Shown: positions 16,443-26,312, counted from the first letter of the stretch. The stretch: DNA of 64,000 nt from Woeseiaceae bacterium (GCA_021773095.1 JAJFKR010000028.1:154905-218904); one strand, 5' to 3'. A program made the numbers and translations. The notes: generated by a model not told the origin, from the letters alone.

Positions 16443-18001
16443 TACACGAATTCGAAAAGCGACTAAGCGCGGTATCCGCGGCTGGCGGCGATCTCTTGTA
16501 TGGCGGCTTGAAAGGTATCGAAAAGGAGTCGCTACGGGTAGCGCCGGACGGTAGTTTGTCGATGCTGGATCATCCGACCGGTCTCGGATCCGCACTAACC
16601 AACCACTACATAACAACTGATTTCTCAGAGGCGTTGCTGGAATTTGTCACGCCCGCATTCGAGACAACCTGGGAAACATTGCATTGTATTTGCGATATTC
16701 ACCAATTTACGTATGCAAATCTTGGCGATGAAATGTTGTGGCCGGCCAGCATGCCGTGTTTGATACCGGATGACGACAAGATTCCGCTGGCAAGATATGG
16801 ATCGTCAAACGTCGCTCAAATGAAGACGATTTATCGACGCGGGCTCGGCTACCGATATAGTCGGCAGATGCAAACAATCGCCGGTGTGCATTTCAACTAT
16901 TCCGTGCCGCAGGACTTCTGGGAGTCCTATCAGGCCATCGTTGGCGACCACGCCCGCATCGACGTTTTTCGCTCCGAACAATACCTCGGACTGATTCGAA
17001 ACTTTAAACGCATGGGTTGGCTGGTGCTTTACCTGTTCGGGGCGTCGCCCGCCTTGTGCAAGTCATTTGCAGGCGGCAACGCCGCAGCGATGAAGTCACT
17101 CGATGATGAAACCTATTTCGAGCCTTATGGCACGTCGTTGCGAATGAGTGACCTTGGTTACAGCAATCAAAATCAGTCTCGCATAAACATTTCTCTGAAT
17201 AGCCTCGACGAGTACGTGCGAGGTTTGGGCGACGCCATAGCGACGCCGGAACCAATGTACGAAGAAATTGGTGTAAAAATTGACGGCCGCTACCGGCAGC
17301 TAAATGCGAATTTATTGCAGATCGAGAATGAGTTCTATTCGCCCGTCCGACCGAAGCGAGTTGCGGAGTCCGGTGAGAGGCCAACGGCAGCGCTGCAACG
17401 TGGCGGAATCGAATACGTTGAAATTCGGTCTATGGATATCAATCTGTTTGATCCATGCGGCATCAACCAAAATGCCATGAGATTCATGGAGGCGTTCTTG
17501 CTCTACTGCCTGTTACTGGATAGTCCGAAGTTCGACGAAGATGAGCTTCAGGAAACCGCTCAAAATCAGGCACAAACTGCAAAGTACGGTCGCGACCCTG
17601 ATCTTGATTTGTTTCGAAACGCCAAGGCGGTGTCGCTCAAAGACTGGGCAAACGAAATCATCGAGGGTGTGTTGGCGGTTGCAGTAGAAATAGATCGGCA
17701 CGACGGCAATAACAGTTATTTTGACGCAGTTAAATTGATGCTTGATCTGGTTGATGATCCCGGCTTAACACCATCAGCGCGGATTATTGCCGAGCTTGAA
17801 AAAGCGCAAACGGGCTTCTTCCGTTTTACGCTGGCAATGGCCGAAAGTCATCGCGACTATTTTGCGTCGATCGCACAGCCGGACGCGGCCGCTAGCGAGC
17901 AGTTCCGGCAGGAGGCCCTTGAGTCGGTGCAACGTCAAAATGAAATCGAAGCGGCGGACACTATAGATCTGGACGAATACCTCGCGCAGTATTTCGCCTG
18001 A
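16439..18001 (+). CDS. gshA: Glutamate--cysteine ligase
   Basis: The protein has 520 residues, against 518 in E. coli. It catalyses ATP-dependent formation of gamma-glutamylcysteine, the first step of glutathione synthesis. The family-1 motifs are visible: GIEKESLRV near residue 28, TTDFSEALLEFVTP, QTIAGVHFNYS, FGASPALCKSF, TSLRMSDLGYSN and GGIEYVEIRSMDINLFDP. The start is a TTG at 16439, preceded by a purine-rich GGGAAAA. No in-frame ATG exists near it, so the weak start may limit expression. No gshB is adjacent. Divergent from the bactofilin gene. Confidence 0.96.
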   Translation: MIHEFEKRLSAVSAAGGDLLYGGLKGIEKESLRVAPDGSLSMLDHPTGLGSALTNHYITTDFSEALLEFVTPAFETTWETLHCICDIHQFTYANLGDEMLWPASMPCLIPDDDKIPLARYGSSNVAQMKTIYRRGLGYRYSRQMQTIAGVHFNYSVPQDFWESYQAIVGDHARIDVFRSEQYLGLIRNFKRMGWLVLYLFGASPALCKSFAGGNAAAMKSLDDETYFEPYGTSLRMSDLGYSNQNQSRINISLNSLDEYVRGLGDAIATPEPMYEEIGVKIDGRYRQLNANLLQIENEFYSPVRPKRVAESGERPTAALQRGGIEYVEIRSMDINLFDPCGINQNAMRFMEAFLLYCLLLDSPKFDEDELQETAQNQAQTAKYGRDPDLDLFRNAKAVSLKDWANEIIEGVLAVAVEIDRHDGNNSYFDAVKLMLDLVDDPGLTPSARIIAELEKAQTGFFRFTLAMAESHRDYFASIAQPDAAASEQFRQEALESVQRQNEIEAADTIDLDEYLAQYFA

Positions 18002-18116
18002 TTCGTGTGCGGTCTGTCACAAAAATGCCCGCATTCGTTGTTGCAAGCGATGCAATTTAACTAAACTTGCTGCCAGAGCCTGAATTGGCGCTTAGAAATT
18101 ACGCGGTGTTATTGTT

Positions 18117-18689
18117 TTGCTAAAGACTTTCTTAATCGGGATATTGCTGGGTATTGTAGCCGCGGCCGGTGCGTTGTATGCGATTCCGGTCGTGGACCAG
18201 CATCGGGAGGTATCACTCATCACGGTCGCACCCAACGGCGGCAATAGCGAGAGCTTCCACATAAACATCCCGGTCGATCGAATCATGGCCGGCACCGCAG
18301 GCCGGAGGTCAGGGTTACCGACCGGACTGGAGTGGCCACAAGATGAAATTCTGGCAGGCGTTAGTGCAGAATTATTCAAGATTCGCAATGAACGCGACGT
18401 GGTTATCGGGGTGGGCGCCAGGACTGTGGCGGACGAAGAAGACGCGGATATCATCGACTGGATGCTCCACCTGCCAGCTCGTGGAACGTTTTTTGTGAAG
18501 ATGAAAACTGAAACCGAGGAAAGCGGTCAGCGAATCGGTTGGCTGCAGGCCGGGTCTCAGGAATTTGCGGCACTGACCGGAATTATCGAGGAGCAGTGGG
18601 TAGCCGATACGTCCGGCGAAGAAGATGCACCTGCCGGTAGAATTGAATTGCATGCAACGTACGTGGGTGCACCGGAGTTGCTGGAATGA
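18117..18689 (+). CDS. Exported protein of unknown function (paralogue A)
   Basis: The protein has 190 residues with an N-terminal hydrophobic anchor or signal (FLIGILLGIVAAAGALYAI). The start is a TTG at 18117 without a good ribosome site. The mature region has no recognised domain. It contains NERDVVIGVGARTV and a LPARGTFFVKM segment. The latter parallels the LPGRGSLYI of the next gene, so the two look like diverged copies. The 3' end overlaps the next gene by 4 bases (ATGA), indicating coupled expression and probably joint function in the periplasm or at the membrane. Confidence 0.7.
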   Translation: MLKTFLIGILLGIVAAAGALYAIPVVDQHREVSLITVAPNGGNSESFHINIPVDRIMAGTAGRRSGLPTGLEWPQDEILAGVSAELFKIRNERDVVIGVGARTVADEEDADIIDWMLHLPARGTFFVKMKTETEESGQRIGWLQAGSQEFAALTGIIEEQWVADTSGEEDAPAGRIELHATYVGAPELLE

Positions 18690-19423
18690 AATACTTGATC
18701 GCATTGAGTATCGGGCTTCTGACGGGGGCGATGCTGTTTGCCGTTGGCCTGACCATCAATCCGTTTATCAGCAAGCCACGGCTGTCCCCGTTGGCGGTGA
18801 CAGACTATCAGACCGTGACACTCACCTACTCCGGGATTGCATCGGACGGCATTGTTTTTACGAATGATGGCGAATCGCGAGTGCACCCGTATCCGGAAAA
18901 AATACTGCAGCTTTGGGAGGCACCGGTCCGCCAGACATCGGCGGCAGTAAAGGTACTGCGAGACGGACGTAATCAGGTTGCCGGTCTGGGCATTAAGATT
19001 TCATCGCTATCGGAGACGACGCGCTTATTCGAAGGCAAGGCGCTGGTCGACAGCGTTTGGTACGTGTATCTGCCAGGAAGAGGCAGCTTGTACATCGAGC
19101 AGACGGAAAACTATTGGGCTTATATGCGCGAGATCGTTCTTCCAGCGTATCGCAGTTCGGCGAATATCTGGAAAGGAACCTGGCTTGGGAATATGACGGC
19201 CGGGCCCGGCGCACTGGGCATTGCCAAGGTAACCGGCGGTTCAGGTGAATTCGCGGGCAAAGACATGTTGGGTGTGGAGTCTCTGTCAGTACGCGCCTGG
19301 CGTGTGGACGGCGGTCCGGTAGCAGCCGAAGGTCAATTGCTAATCGAATTGCCGCCCGATGTTATGGACGAGCCGGCGATCGATGACGCTTCAGATGAAG
19401 AGGTGTTCGCCGAAGAAGAATAA
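18686..19423 (+). CDS. Exported protein of unknown function (paralogue B)
   Basis: The protein has 245 residues with an N-terminal hydrophobic helix (LIALSIGLLTGAMLFAVGLTI). The central part carries AAVKVLRDGRNQVAGLGIKIS and YLPGRGSLYIEQTENYW. It resembles paralogue A in the order of hydrophobic strands and in the LP.RG motif. The C-terminus is strongly acidic (DDASDEEVFAEEE). Translation is coupled to paralogue A. No enzymatic motif is visible. The pair sits between gshA and a convergent flavoprotein gene and has no functional clue from neighbours. Confidence 0.75.
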   Translation: MKYLIALSIGLLTGAMLFAVGLTINPFISKPRLSPLAVTDYQTVTLTYSGIASDGIVFTNDGESRVHPYPEKILQLWEAPVRQTSAAVKVLRDGRNQVAGLGIKISSLSETTRLFEGKALVDSVWYVYLPGRGSLYIEQTENYWAYMREIVLPAYRSSANIWKGTWLGNMTAGPGALGIAKVTGGSGEFAGKDMLGVESLSVRAWRVDGGPVAAEGQLLIELPPDVMDEPAIDDASDEEVFAEEE

Positions 19424-19435
19424 TTCTTCTGTCGA

Positions 19436-20644
19436 TCACATTTCCTTAAGTTGCACCCCGGTATCAGCGAGCTCATCGCGATCGACAACGGTGTGTGCTG
19501 CAATCAAGGCTTTCGACTGCACAAATTCCTTCGGTGAATTGATAGCATCTGTTGCGATCAGCTTGTTATCTTTTAGATACATACAGGCGAATGATCGGTC
19601 GGCTGGATTTCCGCGTATGACGAAGTCGTCGAAACCCGTTGATAAGCCCGCGATCTGCAACTTCAGGTCATACTGATCGGACCAGAACCACGGCACCTGA
19701 GAGTAATGCGTTTCCTTGCCGCAGATATTATTAACGGCGGTCTTTGCCTGTTCGAGAGCGTTGTGTACGGATTCCAGTCGTAGCCGGCGGCCGAAGATCG
19801 AATTTGGGTGCGATGTGCAGTCACCGACGGCGTAAATGCTCGAGTCGGCTGTCTGGCACTGGTCGTCAACTACAATGCCGTTGTCGATGGCGAGACCAGC
19901 GTCTGCAGCCAGTTCGATATTTGGCACGATTCCGATACCAACCACAACAAAATCGGCAGAAATCAGGTCACCGTCCGCTGTTTCGACCGCGTTCGCTCGT
20001 TCGTCACCGTGGATCGCGGTGATGGCGGTCGAGAGGCGTAGTTTTACGCCCTGGCCGGTGTGTTCGATCTGGTAAAAATCCGAAGTTTCCGGCGAGACGA
20101 CGCGGCTCATCACGCGATCGGTCATTTCTACGACAGTAACTTCAAGGCCGGCTTGTCGAAGTACGGCAGCGACCTCAAGGCCGATGTAGCCGGCACCAAT
20201 AATCACGGCATTTTTCCTGGTTTGCAGCTCCGCCCGAATTTTGTCGACGTCTTCTATGCGTCGTAAATAATGCACGCCTTCGAGACCATCACCATCGATA
20301 CCCAGACGCCGAACTCTTGATCCGAGCGCGAGGATAAGTTTGTCGTAGGTAATATCGCCGCCGTCTGTATTCAGCATCTTGCGCTCGCGATCGATCGACG
20401 TGATATTCGTTTCGAGTCGCAGTTCTATTTGCGGATCGTCGTAAAAGCTCTCCGGTTTCAGATACAGACGCTCCAATGCGAGATCTCCCGCCAGAAATTT
20501 CTTCGACAACGGTGGCCGCTGGTAGGGCAAGTGGGCTTCGTCACCAACCAGAACAATTTGCCCGGCAAACTTCTGTTGTTTGAGTGATGCGACCAATTGT
20601 CCGGCGGCATGTCCGGCGCCTGCAATGACGATTCTTTCAGTCAC
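19436..20644 (-). CDS. FAD-dependent NAD(P)H:ferredoxin/rubredoxin reductase-like protein
   Basis: The protein has 402 residues. The FAD-binding Rossmann motif is VIAGAGHAAGQLVASL (about 6-21), where a histidine replaces the usual Pro-Ala of GAGxAG. The family signature YQRPPLSKKFL follows, then the second dinucleotide fold AVIIGAGYIGLEVAAVLR (about 146-163) and the FAD-contacting IYAVGDCTSHPN. A C-terminal reductase domain ends the protein. Family members pass electrons from NAD(P)H to a ferredoxin of a P450 or dioxygenase. No ferredoxin or oxygenase gene is adjacent here, so the partner is unknown. It lies 12 bases from the end of convergent paralogue B. Confidence 0.9.
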   Translation of the reverse strand: MTERIVIAGAGHAAGQLVASLKQQKFAGQIVLVGDEAHLPYQRPPLSKKFLAGDLALERLYLKPESFYDDPQIELRLETNITSIDRERKMLNTDGGDITYDKLILALGSRVRRLGIDGDGLEGVHYLRRIEDVDKIRAELQTRKNAVIIGAGYIGLEVAAVLRQAGLEVTVVEMTDRVMSRVVSPETSDFYQIEHTGQGVKLRLSTAITAIHGDERANAVETADGDLISADFVVVGIGIVPNIELAADAGLAIDNGIVVDDQCQTADSSIYAVGDCTSHPNSIFGRRLRLESVHNALEQAKTAVNNICGKETHYSQVPWFWSDQYDLKLQIAGLSTGFDDFVIRGNPADRSFACMYLKDNKLIATDAINSPKEFVQSKALIAAHTVVDRDELADTGVQLKEM

Positions 20645-20678
20645 GTAATATCTCCAGAACTTACAAAGTGGCGGCTGA

Positions 20679-23039
20679 CTAAGCGGGTACCAGCGGCCAG
20701 AGAATGGGCAGCAATACCATCACCGTAATAAACACGACGATTGTCAACGGCACGCCAACCTTCAGATAATCAACAAATCGATAGCCGCCCGGGCCCATTA
20801 CGAGAATATTGGCCGGGTGTGATATCGGGCTAGTGAAACTTGCCGAAGCCGCCATGGCAACCGCCATCATTGCGGTTTCCGGTTGTACTCCCATGTCTGA
20901 CATTGCGGACAAAACAATGGGTGACATGAGAACGACGAGGGCGGCGGTCGGGATTATCATGGTTGCCATCGCCGTCAAGATATACAGACCCATAATGACT
21001 GGCCACGGGCCGGCGTCGCCGAGCAATTCCATTACCTGATTGGCGAGAAAAGTCGCAGCGCCACTCTCCTGCATGGCGGTACCGAGCGGTAGCATTCCGG
21101 CTATCAGAAAAATGGCTCGCCAGTCGATTGCCCGGTAAGCCTGTTCCATATTCAGACAACCCGTCAGAACCATGATTGTGCCGCCGATTACCGCGGCGAC
21201 GGAAATTGGCGCATAGCCTGCCATCACTGCGCCGATAACGGCCGTCATGATGAACGCAGCTAACGGCGCTCGTCGCGTGTCTGGCGGTTCCTGCCCCAGC
21301 GGCGTCAGCACCAGGAAATCTGAATCGGACGACAGTAGTTGCAGGCGATAACGGGGGCCCAGGAGCAGTAGCGCATCGCCGATCTGCAATCGCTCGTCAG
21401 CGAGTTCAGTGCCGATTGTCTCGCCCTCACGCCAAATGCCTGCCAGTTCGATGCCGTAACGTTCGCGAAAATTCAACTCGCCGACCGTCCTGCCGGCCAA
21501 AGAAGTACGGGGGTCCAGTGTGGCATCCATGAGAGTCAGACGTTCGGATTCGAGTGTGCCGAGGTTGCCGGGCACTTTCGTATCTATTTCAAGTTCCTGC
21601 ATACCGCGCAACACGTCGAGATCGCTTTGCTGGCCTTCGATGAGCAACAAGTCTCCGCCGAGCAAAACCTCATCGCCGCGTGGCATGACCCTGAGCTCTC
21701 CATCACGGAATACTGCGATGAGGCGAAAATCAAAGACATCCGCGAGCCGGCTCTTGTTGAGTGTCTCCTGCACCAGATCACTTTCTTTCGGTACCCGGAC
21801 AACGAACATGCGCTCGTCGGTTTGATAGGTTTTTCGAAGCTCGTCGGGTGTGTAGATCGTGACGTCCTGAAAGTCCGAAAACTTTTCGAGATGCGATATG
21901 GCGTCAACTTCACCCTGAACGAGAATCTGGTCTCCTGCTCGGATAGGCACGTAGGCAAGATTCGTCAGACGATAGCCGTCTTTGCGCAGGATACCGACAA
22001 CAGCCACGTCGAAACGCGATCTGAACGATGCATGACGGATCAATTCGGACACAACCGGTGATCCTTCCGTCACTACTACAGACGCATAGACAACCTTCGA
22101 AGCGACCATGGATTTGAGGACGGACGATTCGCGCTCGATAACGAGGTCGCTCCAGCGTTGCAGCTCACGAAACTGATCGAGTCGACCCTGCACCAGTAAA
22201 CCATCACCGCCGCGAATTACCGTTTGACGTCCGGGCAAGGTCTCGTTTCGGCCGCTCCGAAACAGCGATAATATGATCAGCCCGGTCGACGCTCCGATGC
22301 GAGATTCGGCCAGCGTCTTCCCGACCAGAACCGAGTTCCTCGGTACGTGCATGACAAAGGTGCGTTCTTGTAATTTGTATAATGATCGCAAGCTGCGCTG
22401 GCTGACGTGTTTGTCGCTTTTGGCGCCTCCTTTAGGCAACATGAAACGTCCACCCACAACAACGAATAACACGCCGATTACCATGACGATGCCGCCGAGC
22501 GGTGTGAAATCGAACAGTGCGAACGGCTCGTAGCCGCCCAGTACCAGCGACTCGCTGATCAGCAGGTTTGGTGGCGTACCAATCAGGGTCATGAGACCGC
22601 CTAACAACGTCGAATACGCCAGCGGCATTAACAATCTGGACGCGGCTACGCCAGTTCTTCTCGCTACTTCAACGACGACGGGAAGCATGAGCGCCGCGAC
22701 ACCGATATTATTCATGAACGCTGACAAGACTGCGCCGGTCACCATTATCACAAAGATCAAAGTGACTTCGCGATGGCCGCCAATACGCATGACCTGTCTG
22801 CCAATGATGTCGGCAATACCCGTCCGCGTGAGCCCCTCGCTGAGAATGAACATGGCCCAGACGGTGATGACTGCGCTATTGCTGAAGCCCGCGAACGCCT
22901 GATTTGAGTCAACCAGACCGGTGATGGCCAGTGATCCGAGAACCAGCATTGCGACGAGGTCCATACGGATGATCTCACTGATAAAAAGTATCAGCGAAAT
23001 AACCAAAATGCCGAGGACCAGCGAGATCTCGAACGTCAT
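20679..23039 (-). CDS. SLC13-type permease with four RCK_C (TrkA-C) domains
   Basis: The protein has 786 residues. Two membrane halves (about 1-195 and 595-786) carry the SLC13/ArsB-type motifs SAFMNNIGVAALMLPV, LIGTPPNLLISESL and ASFTSPISHPANILVMGPGGY. Between them lie four successive TrkA-C/RCK_C domains, each opening with the pattern of VMHVPRNSVLVGKTL and closing with GDQILVQG or LLLLG. RCK_C domains bind small ligands and gate transport. SLC13 proteins with this insert are annotated as sodium-coupled anion (sulfate, dicarboxylate) permeases, so substrate is uncertain. It lies just downstream of a divergent alpha/beta hydrolase promoter region. Confidence 0.9.
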   Translation of the reverse strand: MTFEISLVLGILVISLILFISEIIRMDLVAMLVLGSLAITGLVDSNQAFAGFSNSAVITVWAMFILSEGLTRTGIADIIGRQVMRIGGHREVTLIFVIMVTGAVLSAFMNNIGVAALMLPVVVEVARRTGVAASRLLMPLAYSTLLGGLMTLIGTPPNLLISESLVLGGYEPFALFDFTPLGGIVMVIGVLFVVVGGRFMLPKGGAKSDKHVSQRSLRSLYKLQERTFVMHVPRNSVLVGKTLAESRIGASTGLIILSLFRSGRNETLPGRQTVIRGGDGLLVQGRLDQFRELQRWSDLVIERESSVLKSMVASKVVYASVVVTEGSPVVSELIRHASFRSRFDVAVVGILRKDGYRLTNLAYVPIRAGDQILVQGEVDAISHLEKFSDFQDVTIYTPDELRKTYQTDERMFVVRVPKESDLVQETLNKSRLADVFDFRLIAVFRDGELRVMPRGDEVLLGGDLLLIEGQQSDLDVLRGMQELEIDTKVPGNLGTLESERLTLMDATLDPRTSLAGRTVGELNFRERYGIELAGIWREGETIGTELADERLQIGDALLLLGPRYRLQLLSSDSDFLVLTPLGQEPPDTRRAPLAAFIMTAVIGAVMAGYAPISVAAVIGGTIMVLTGCLNMEQAYRAIDWRAIFLIAGMLPLGTAMQESGAATFLANQVMELLGDAGPWPVIMGLYILTAMATMIIPTAALVVLMSPIVLSAMSDMGVQPETAMMAVAMAASASFTSPISHPANILVMGPGGYRFVDYLKVGVPLTIVVFITVMVLLPILWPLVPA

Positions 23040-23150
23040 GCGTTTATTCTTCGGTGCTTTGCAGGTTCAAAACGGGGATTCACCTTGTTTATACACGACA
23101 TGGCGTAACATAGTAATGTGTGCTTTGAAGACAATCCTGCGCAGCAAGCC

Positions 23151-24029
23151 ATGGCCGACATCGGCAAATACAAAACCACCGTAACGAAAAAGAGACGTTC
23201 GATGTCTGTTCGGGGCATCGACTATTGCATTCATGAGTGGGGTGACGAGGAAGCGCCGCTTTTTTTTTACCTGCATGGATTGGGCGATACGGGTGCGACA
23301 TTTCAGTTTGTGGTTGACGCGCTCAAGTCCGACTGGCGGGTCCTTGCACCGGACTGGCGAGGCTTCGGACGCACATTACACCGCACTCACGCATACTGGT
23401 TTCCGGATTACCTGGCCGACCTGCACGAATTGTTGAATAGCCACTCACCGGACAGGCCTGCAGTCCTTGTGGGCCATAGCATGGGCGCCAATATTGCTTC
23501 ACTGTACGCGGGGGCGATGCCGGAGCGCGTGAGCGCGATCGTCAATATTGAGGGCTTTGGACTGGCCGACTCCGATCCGCACGATGCGCCGCGAAGATAT
23601 CGCGACTGGCTTGAGGCCGGTCAAACGACGCCGGTTTTTTCAACCTATCCGGATTACGCGAAGCTGGCGGGTAAAATACGAAAACGAAGTCCGGCCCTCA
23701 GTGCGGCGCAGGCAGATTTTGTGGCCCGGGAATGGGCTGTGGAAGACAAGGGAGTAATTCGACTACGCGCGGATCCGATCCACAAGTTGCCGAACGCCGT
23801 TCTGTACCGGCGCGCCGAGGCAGAGGCTTGCTGGCGGGATATCAGCGCCGCAATGCTGTTCGTCAGTGGTGAAATCAGTCCATTTGCCAGCCAGTTAGGC
23901 AATGTGGATGCGCTGCCGTTTCCTCGGGCCCGGACGTGCACCATTCCAAAGGTGGGTCACATGATTCATTTCGAAGCGCCGGTAACTCTGGCAACGCAAA
24001 TCGAGCGATTCCTGCAACAAACCTTGTAA
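23151..24029 (+). CDS. Alpha/beta hydrolase
   Basis: About 292 residues from the ATG at 23151; a GTG at 23118 and an ATG at 23202 are also possible, and none has a strong ribosome site. The fold begins at VRGIDYCIHEWGDEEAPLFFYLHGLGDTG (oxyanion HGLG). The nucleophile elbow is VGHSMGAN, and the C-terminal histidine is in PKVGHMIHFEAP. The lid region after FGLADSDPHDAPRRYRDWL is typical of small-molecule esterases or haloalkane-dehalogenase-like enzymes. The acid residue was not assigned. The substrate is unknown. It ends 41 bases before the SOS-controlled helicase gene. Confidence 0.85.
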   Translation: MADIGKYKTTVTKKRRSMSVRGIDYCIHEWGDEEAPLFFYLHGLGDTGATFQFVVDALKSDWRVLAPDWRGFGRTLHRTHAYWFPDYLADLHELLNSHSPDRPAVLVGHSMGANIASLYAGAMPERVSAIVNIEGFGLADSDPHDAPRRYRDWLEAGQTTPVFSTYPDYAKLAGKIRKRSPALSAAQADFVAREWAVEDKGVIRLRADPIHKLPNAVLYRRAEAEACWRDISAAMLFVSGEISPFASQLGNVDALPFPRARTCTIPKVGHMIHFEAPVTLATQIERFLQQTL

Positions 24030-24039
24030 ATACATACAG

Positions 24040-24059
24040 TACTGTATAAAAATACAGAT
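24040..24059. promoter_or_regulatory. LexA (SOS) box upstream of the UvrD-like helicase
   Basis: TACTGTATAAAAATACAGAT matches the gammaproteobacterial LexA consensus TACTGTATATATATACAGTA, with the essential CTGT-N8-ACAG intact. It ends 11 bases before the start codon at 24071. Confidence 0.9.
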
Positions 24060-24070
24060 TTTTGCGAGGA

Positions 24071-26176
24071 ATGTCCGTGCAGGTTGTAACGCAGACTTTC
24101 GATCACCTGGGAATGCTGAATTCGGCGCAAAGGCAGGCTGCGGAATACGGCAGGGCCTCGGCAGGTGGCGGTTTTACATCGGGGCCGCTGCTGGTTATCG
24201 CCGGAGCCGGTACCGGCAAAACCATGACGCTCGCACATCGCGTTGCGCATCTCGTGATTTCGGGTGTGGATCCGGAACGCATATTGCTACTGACTTTTAC
24301 GCGCCGGGCTTCTGACGAGATGACCCGCCGGGTGGAGTCGATCGTGCGTGTGGCTACGAAAGGTCAGCCGACGGTAGCACTGCCCGCGTCCGGCCTGCCC
24401 TGGTCCGGAACATTTCACTCGGTGGCCAATCGTCTGTTGCGAAGGTTTGCACAAAATATGGGACTCGATCCCGGATTTTCGGTGCTGGATCGTGGCGATG
24501 CGGCGGACACCCTGGACGTCGTACGCCACGAACTGAAACTGACGCGTACCTCGCGGCGCTTTCCGAAGAAAGATACCTGTCTGGCGATTTACTCGCGCTG
24601 CGTTAACACCGAGAAACCATTGGCGGAAACATTGCACACCACCTATCCGTGGTGCGCTGACTGGGCCGATGAGCTAGCCGAGCTGTTTCGGCATTACGTG
24701 TTGCGCAAGCAGCAAACCCAGACCCTGGATTACGACGATCTGCTGTTGTACTGGAGTCACCTTGTTGCGGAGCGGGAGTTTGCAGAGGAGATTGGATCGT
24801 CGTTTGACCATGTGCTGGTGGATGAGTATCAGGATACAAATCTTGTGCAAGCGAAAATCCTTAACGCCCTGAAGCCCGATGGAAATGGGATGACGGTAGT
24901 CGGTGATGACGCGCAATCCATTTATTCCTTTCGCGCTGCCGATGTGGAGAATATTCTTTGTTTTCCTGAGCAGTACATACCCGCAGCACAGGTCATTACG
25001 TTGGAGCAGAACTATCGCTCCACACAACCCGTTCTCGACAGTGCAAATTGTCTGATCGCCGAAAGCGAGCGACACTATCGGAAGAATCTTTATTCCGAGC
25101 GCCAGGATGGCGCCAAGCCGCGCTACGTTACCGTGGAGGACAGTGATGCCGAAGCGGAATACGTCGTTGAGTCGATTCTCGAAAATCGTGAACTGGGCAT
25201 GCAACTAAAAGAGCAGGCCGTATTATTCCGCGGCTCTCATCACAGCGATCGGCTCGAACTCGAACTCGTACGGCGAAATATTCCCTATGTTAAATACGGC
25301 GGCCTAAAGTTTCTTGAGGCAGCGCACGTCAAGGATTTGTTGTCGGTTCTGAAGTGGGCTGAGAACCCAAAGAATGAAGTCGCGGCTTTTCGAGTATTGA
25401 AATTATTGCCCGGTATGGGGCCCGCAAACGCGACGCGGTGCTTTGAGTATCTGACCGCCGGTGATTATATATTTTCGACCTTAGTTGAGTTTCGTGCGCC
25501 CGCTGCGGCCAGTAACGACTGGTTGGCGTTTTGCGAGTTACTGGAATTATTATCGGATGCGAAGTTTGATGAGCAACAGTGGCAGTCGCAACTGGCCGCT
25601 GTACGCCGCTGGTACCAGCCGCATCTCGAGCGAATCTACGATGGACTGGATACCCGCGAAGCAGATCTCGAACAGCTTGAACAGATTTCGGGTCGCTATC
25701 CAACCCGCGAACGATTTCTGACCGAGCTCACGTTGAATCCACCTTCCGCGGCGGGAGACCTCGCCGGAGACCCGTTACTCGACGAGGATTACCTTATCCT
25801 GTCGACGGTGCACTCCGCAAAAGGACAGGAATGGGAATCGGTTTTCGTGCTGAATGTATCGGATGGTAATTTTCCATCGGAGTTTGCAGCCGGCAAATCG
25901 GAAATGATCGAAGAAGAACGTCGCTTATTGTACGTTGCAATGACTCGGGCGAAACAGTCGCTGTCACTGATTGCACCGTTGCGTTATCACGTTACTCAGC
26001 AAAAAAGGGGCGGGGACAAACACGTTTACGGTGCGCGCAGCCGCTTTATGTCGGAGTCGCTGCTTGCAACTATGGACAAGTGTTTTGCGGGGCGCCCCGA
26101 GGATTGTGCCGGTCAATTCAGGATTCGAGGCGACAAACAGATTGATGTTGCTGCCCGGATGCGGGAGATGTGGTAA
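24071..26176 (+). CDS. UvrD/PcrA-like superfamily 1 DNA helicase
   Basis: The protein has 701 residues from the ATG at 24071; the track start at 24062 is a TTG. The Walker A motif is IAGAGTGKTMTL (motif I), followed by LLTFTRRASDEMTRRV (Ia), DHVLVDEYQDTN (II), VVGDDAQSIYSFRAAD (III), LEQNYRSTQPVLDSAN (IV), STVHSAKGQEWESVFVL (V) and EERRLLYVAMTRAKQSL (VI). It differs from RecB/AddA by lacking a nuclease domain and is slightly shorter than UvrD of E. coli (720). The LexA box immediately upstream places it in the SOS response, as for uvrD. The stop codon overlaps the terminator of the convergent ilvA gene. Confidence 0.94.
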   Translation: MSVQVVTQTFDHLGMLNSAQRQAAEYGRASAGGGFTSGPLLVIAGAGTGKTMTLAHRVAHLVISGVDPERILLLTFTRRASDEMTRRVESIVRVATKGQPTVALPASGLPWSGTFHSVANRLLRRFAQNMGLDPGFSVLDRGDAADTLDVVRHELKLTRTSRRFPKKDTCLAIYSRCVNTEKPLAETLHTTYPWCADWADELAELFRHYVLRKQQTQTLDYDDLLLYWSHLVAEREFAEEIGSSFDHVLVDEYQDTNLVQAKILNALKPDGNGMTVVGDDAQSIYSFRAADVENILCFPEQYIPAAQVITLEQNYRSTQPVLDSANCLIAESERHYRKNLYSERQDGAKPRYVTVEDSDAEAEYVVESILENRELGMQLKEQAVLFRGSHHSDRLELELVRRNIPYVKYGGLKFLEAAHVKDLLSVLKWAENPKNEVAAFRVLKLLPGMGPANATRCFEYLTAGDYIFSTLVEFRAPAAASNDWLAFCELLELLSDAKFDEQQWQSQLAAVRRWYQPHLERIYDGLDTREADLEQLEQISGRYPTRERFLTELTLNPPSAAGDLAGDPLLDEDYLILSTVHSAKGQEWESVFVLNVSDGNFPSEFAAGKSEMIEEERRLLYVAMTRAKQSLSLIAPLRYHVTQQKRGGDKHVYGARSRFMSESLLATMDKCFAGRPEDCAGQFRIRGDKQIDVAARMREMW

Positions 26177-26206
26177 AAAAATGGCGGTGGCCGGGGCCAC
26201 CGCCAT
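26174..26206 (-). terminator. Rho-independent terminator of ilvA (hairpin also covers the helicase 3' end)
   Basis: ATGGCGGTGGC-CGGG-GCCACCGCCAT forms a perfect 11-bp stem. On the minus strand it is followed by seven T residues, the form expected for ilvA transcripts. On the plus strand it has no U-tract. Confidence 0.88.
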
Positions 26207-26312
26207 TCAGGTACGAAACAAACAGCATAAGGGATAGTTTGTTTGTTACGTTTTACATGATCATAAGATGCTCAAAGTGCCAAAAAGGTTGCAATCAAAA
26301 TGGCATAAGGCA

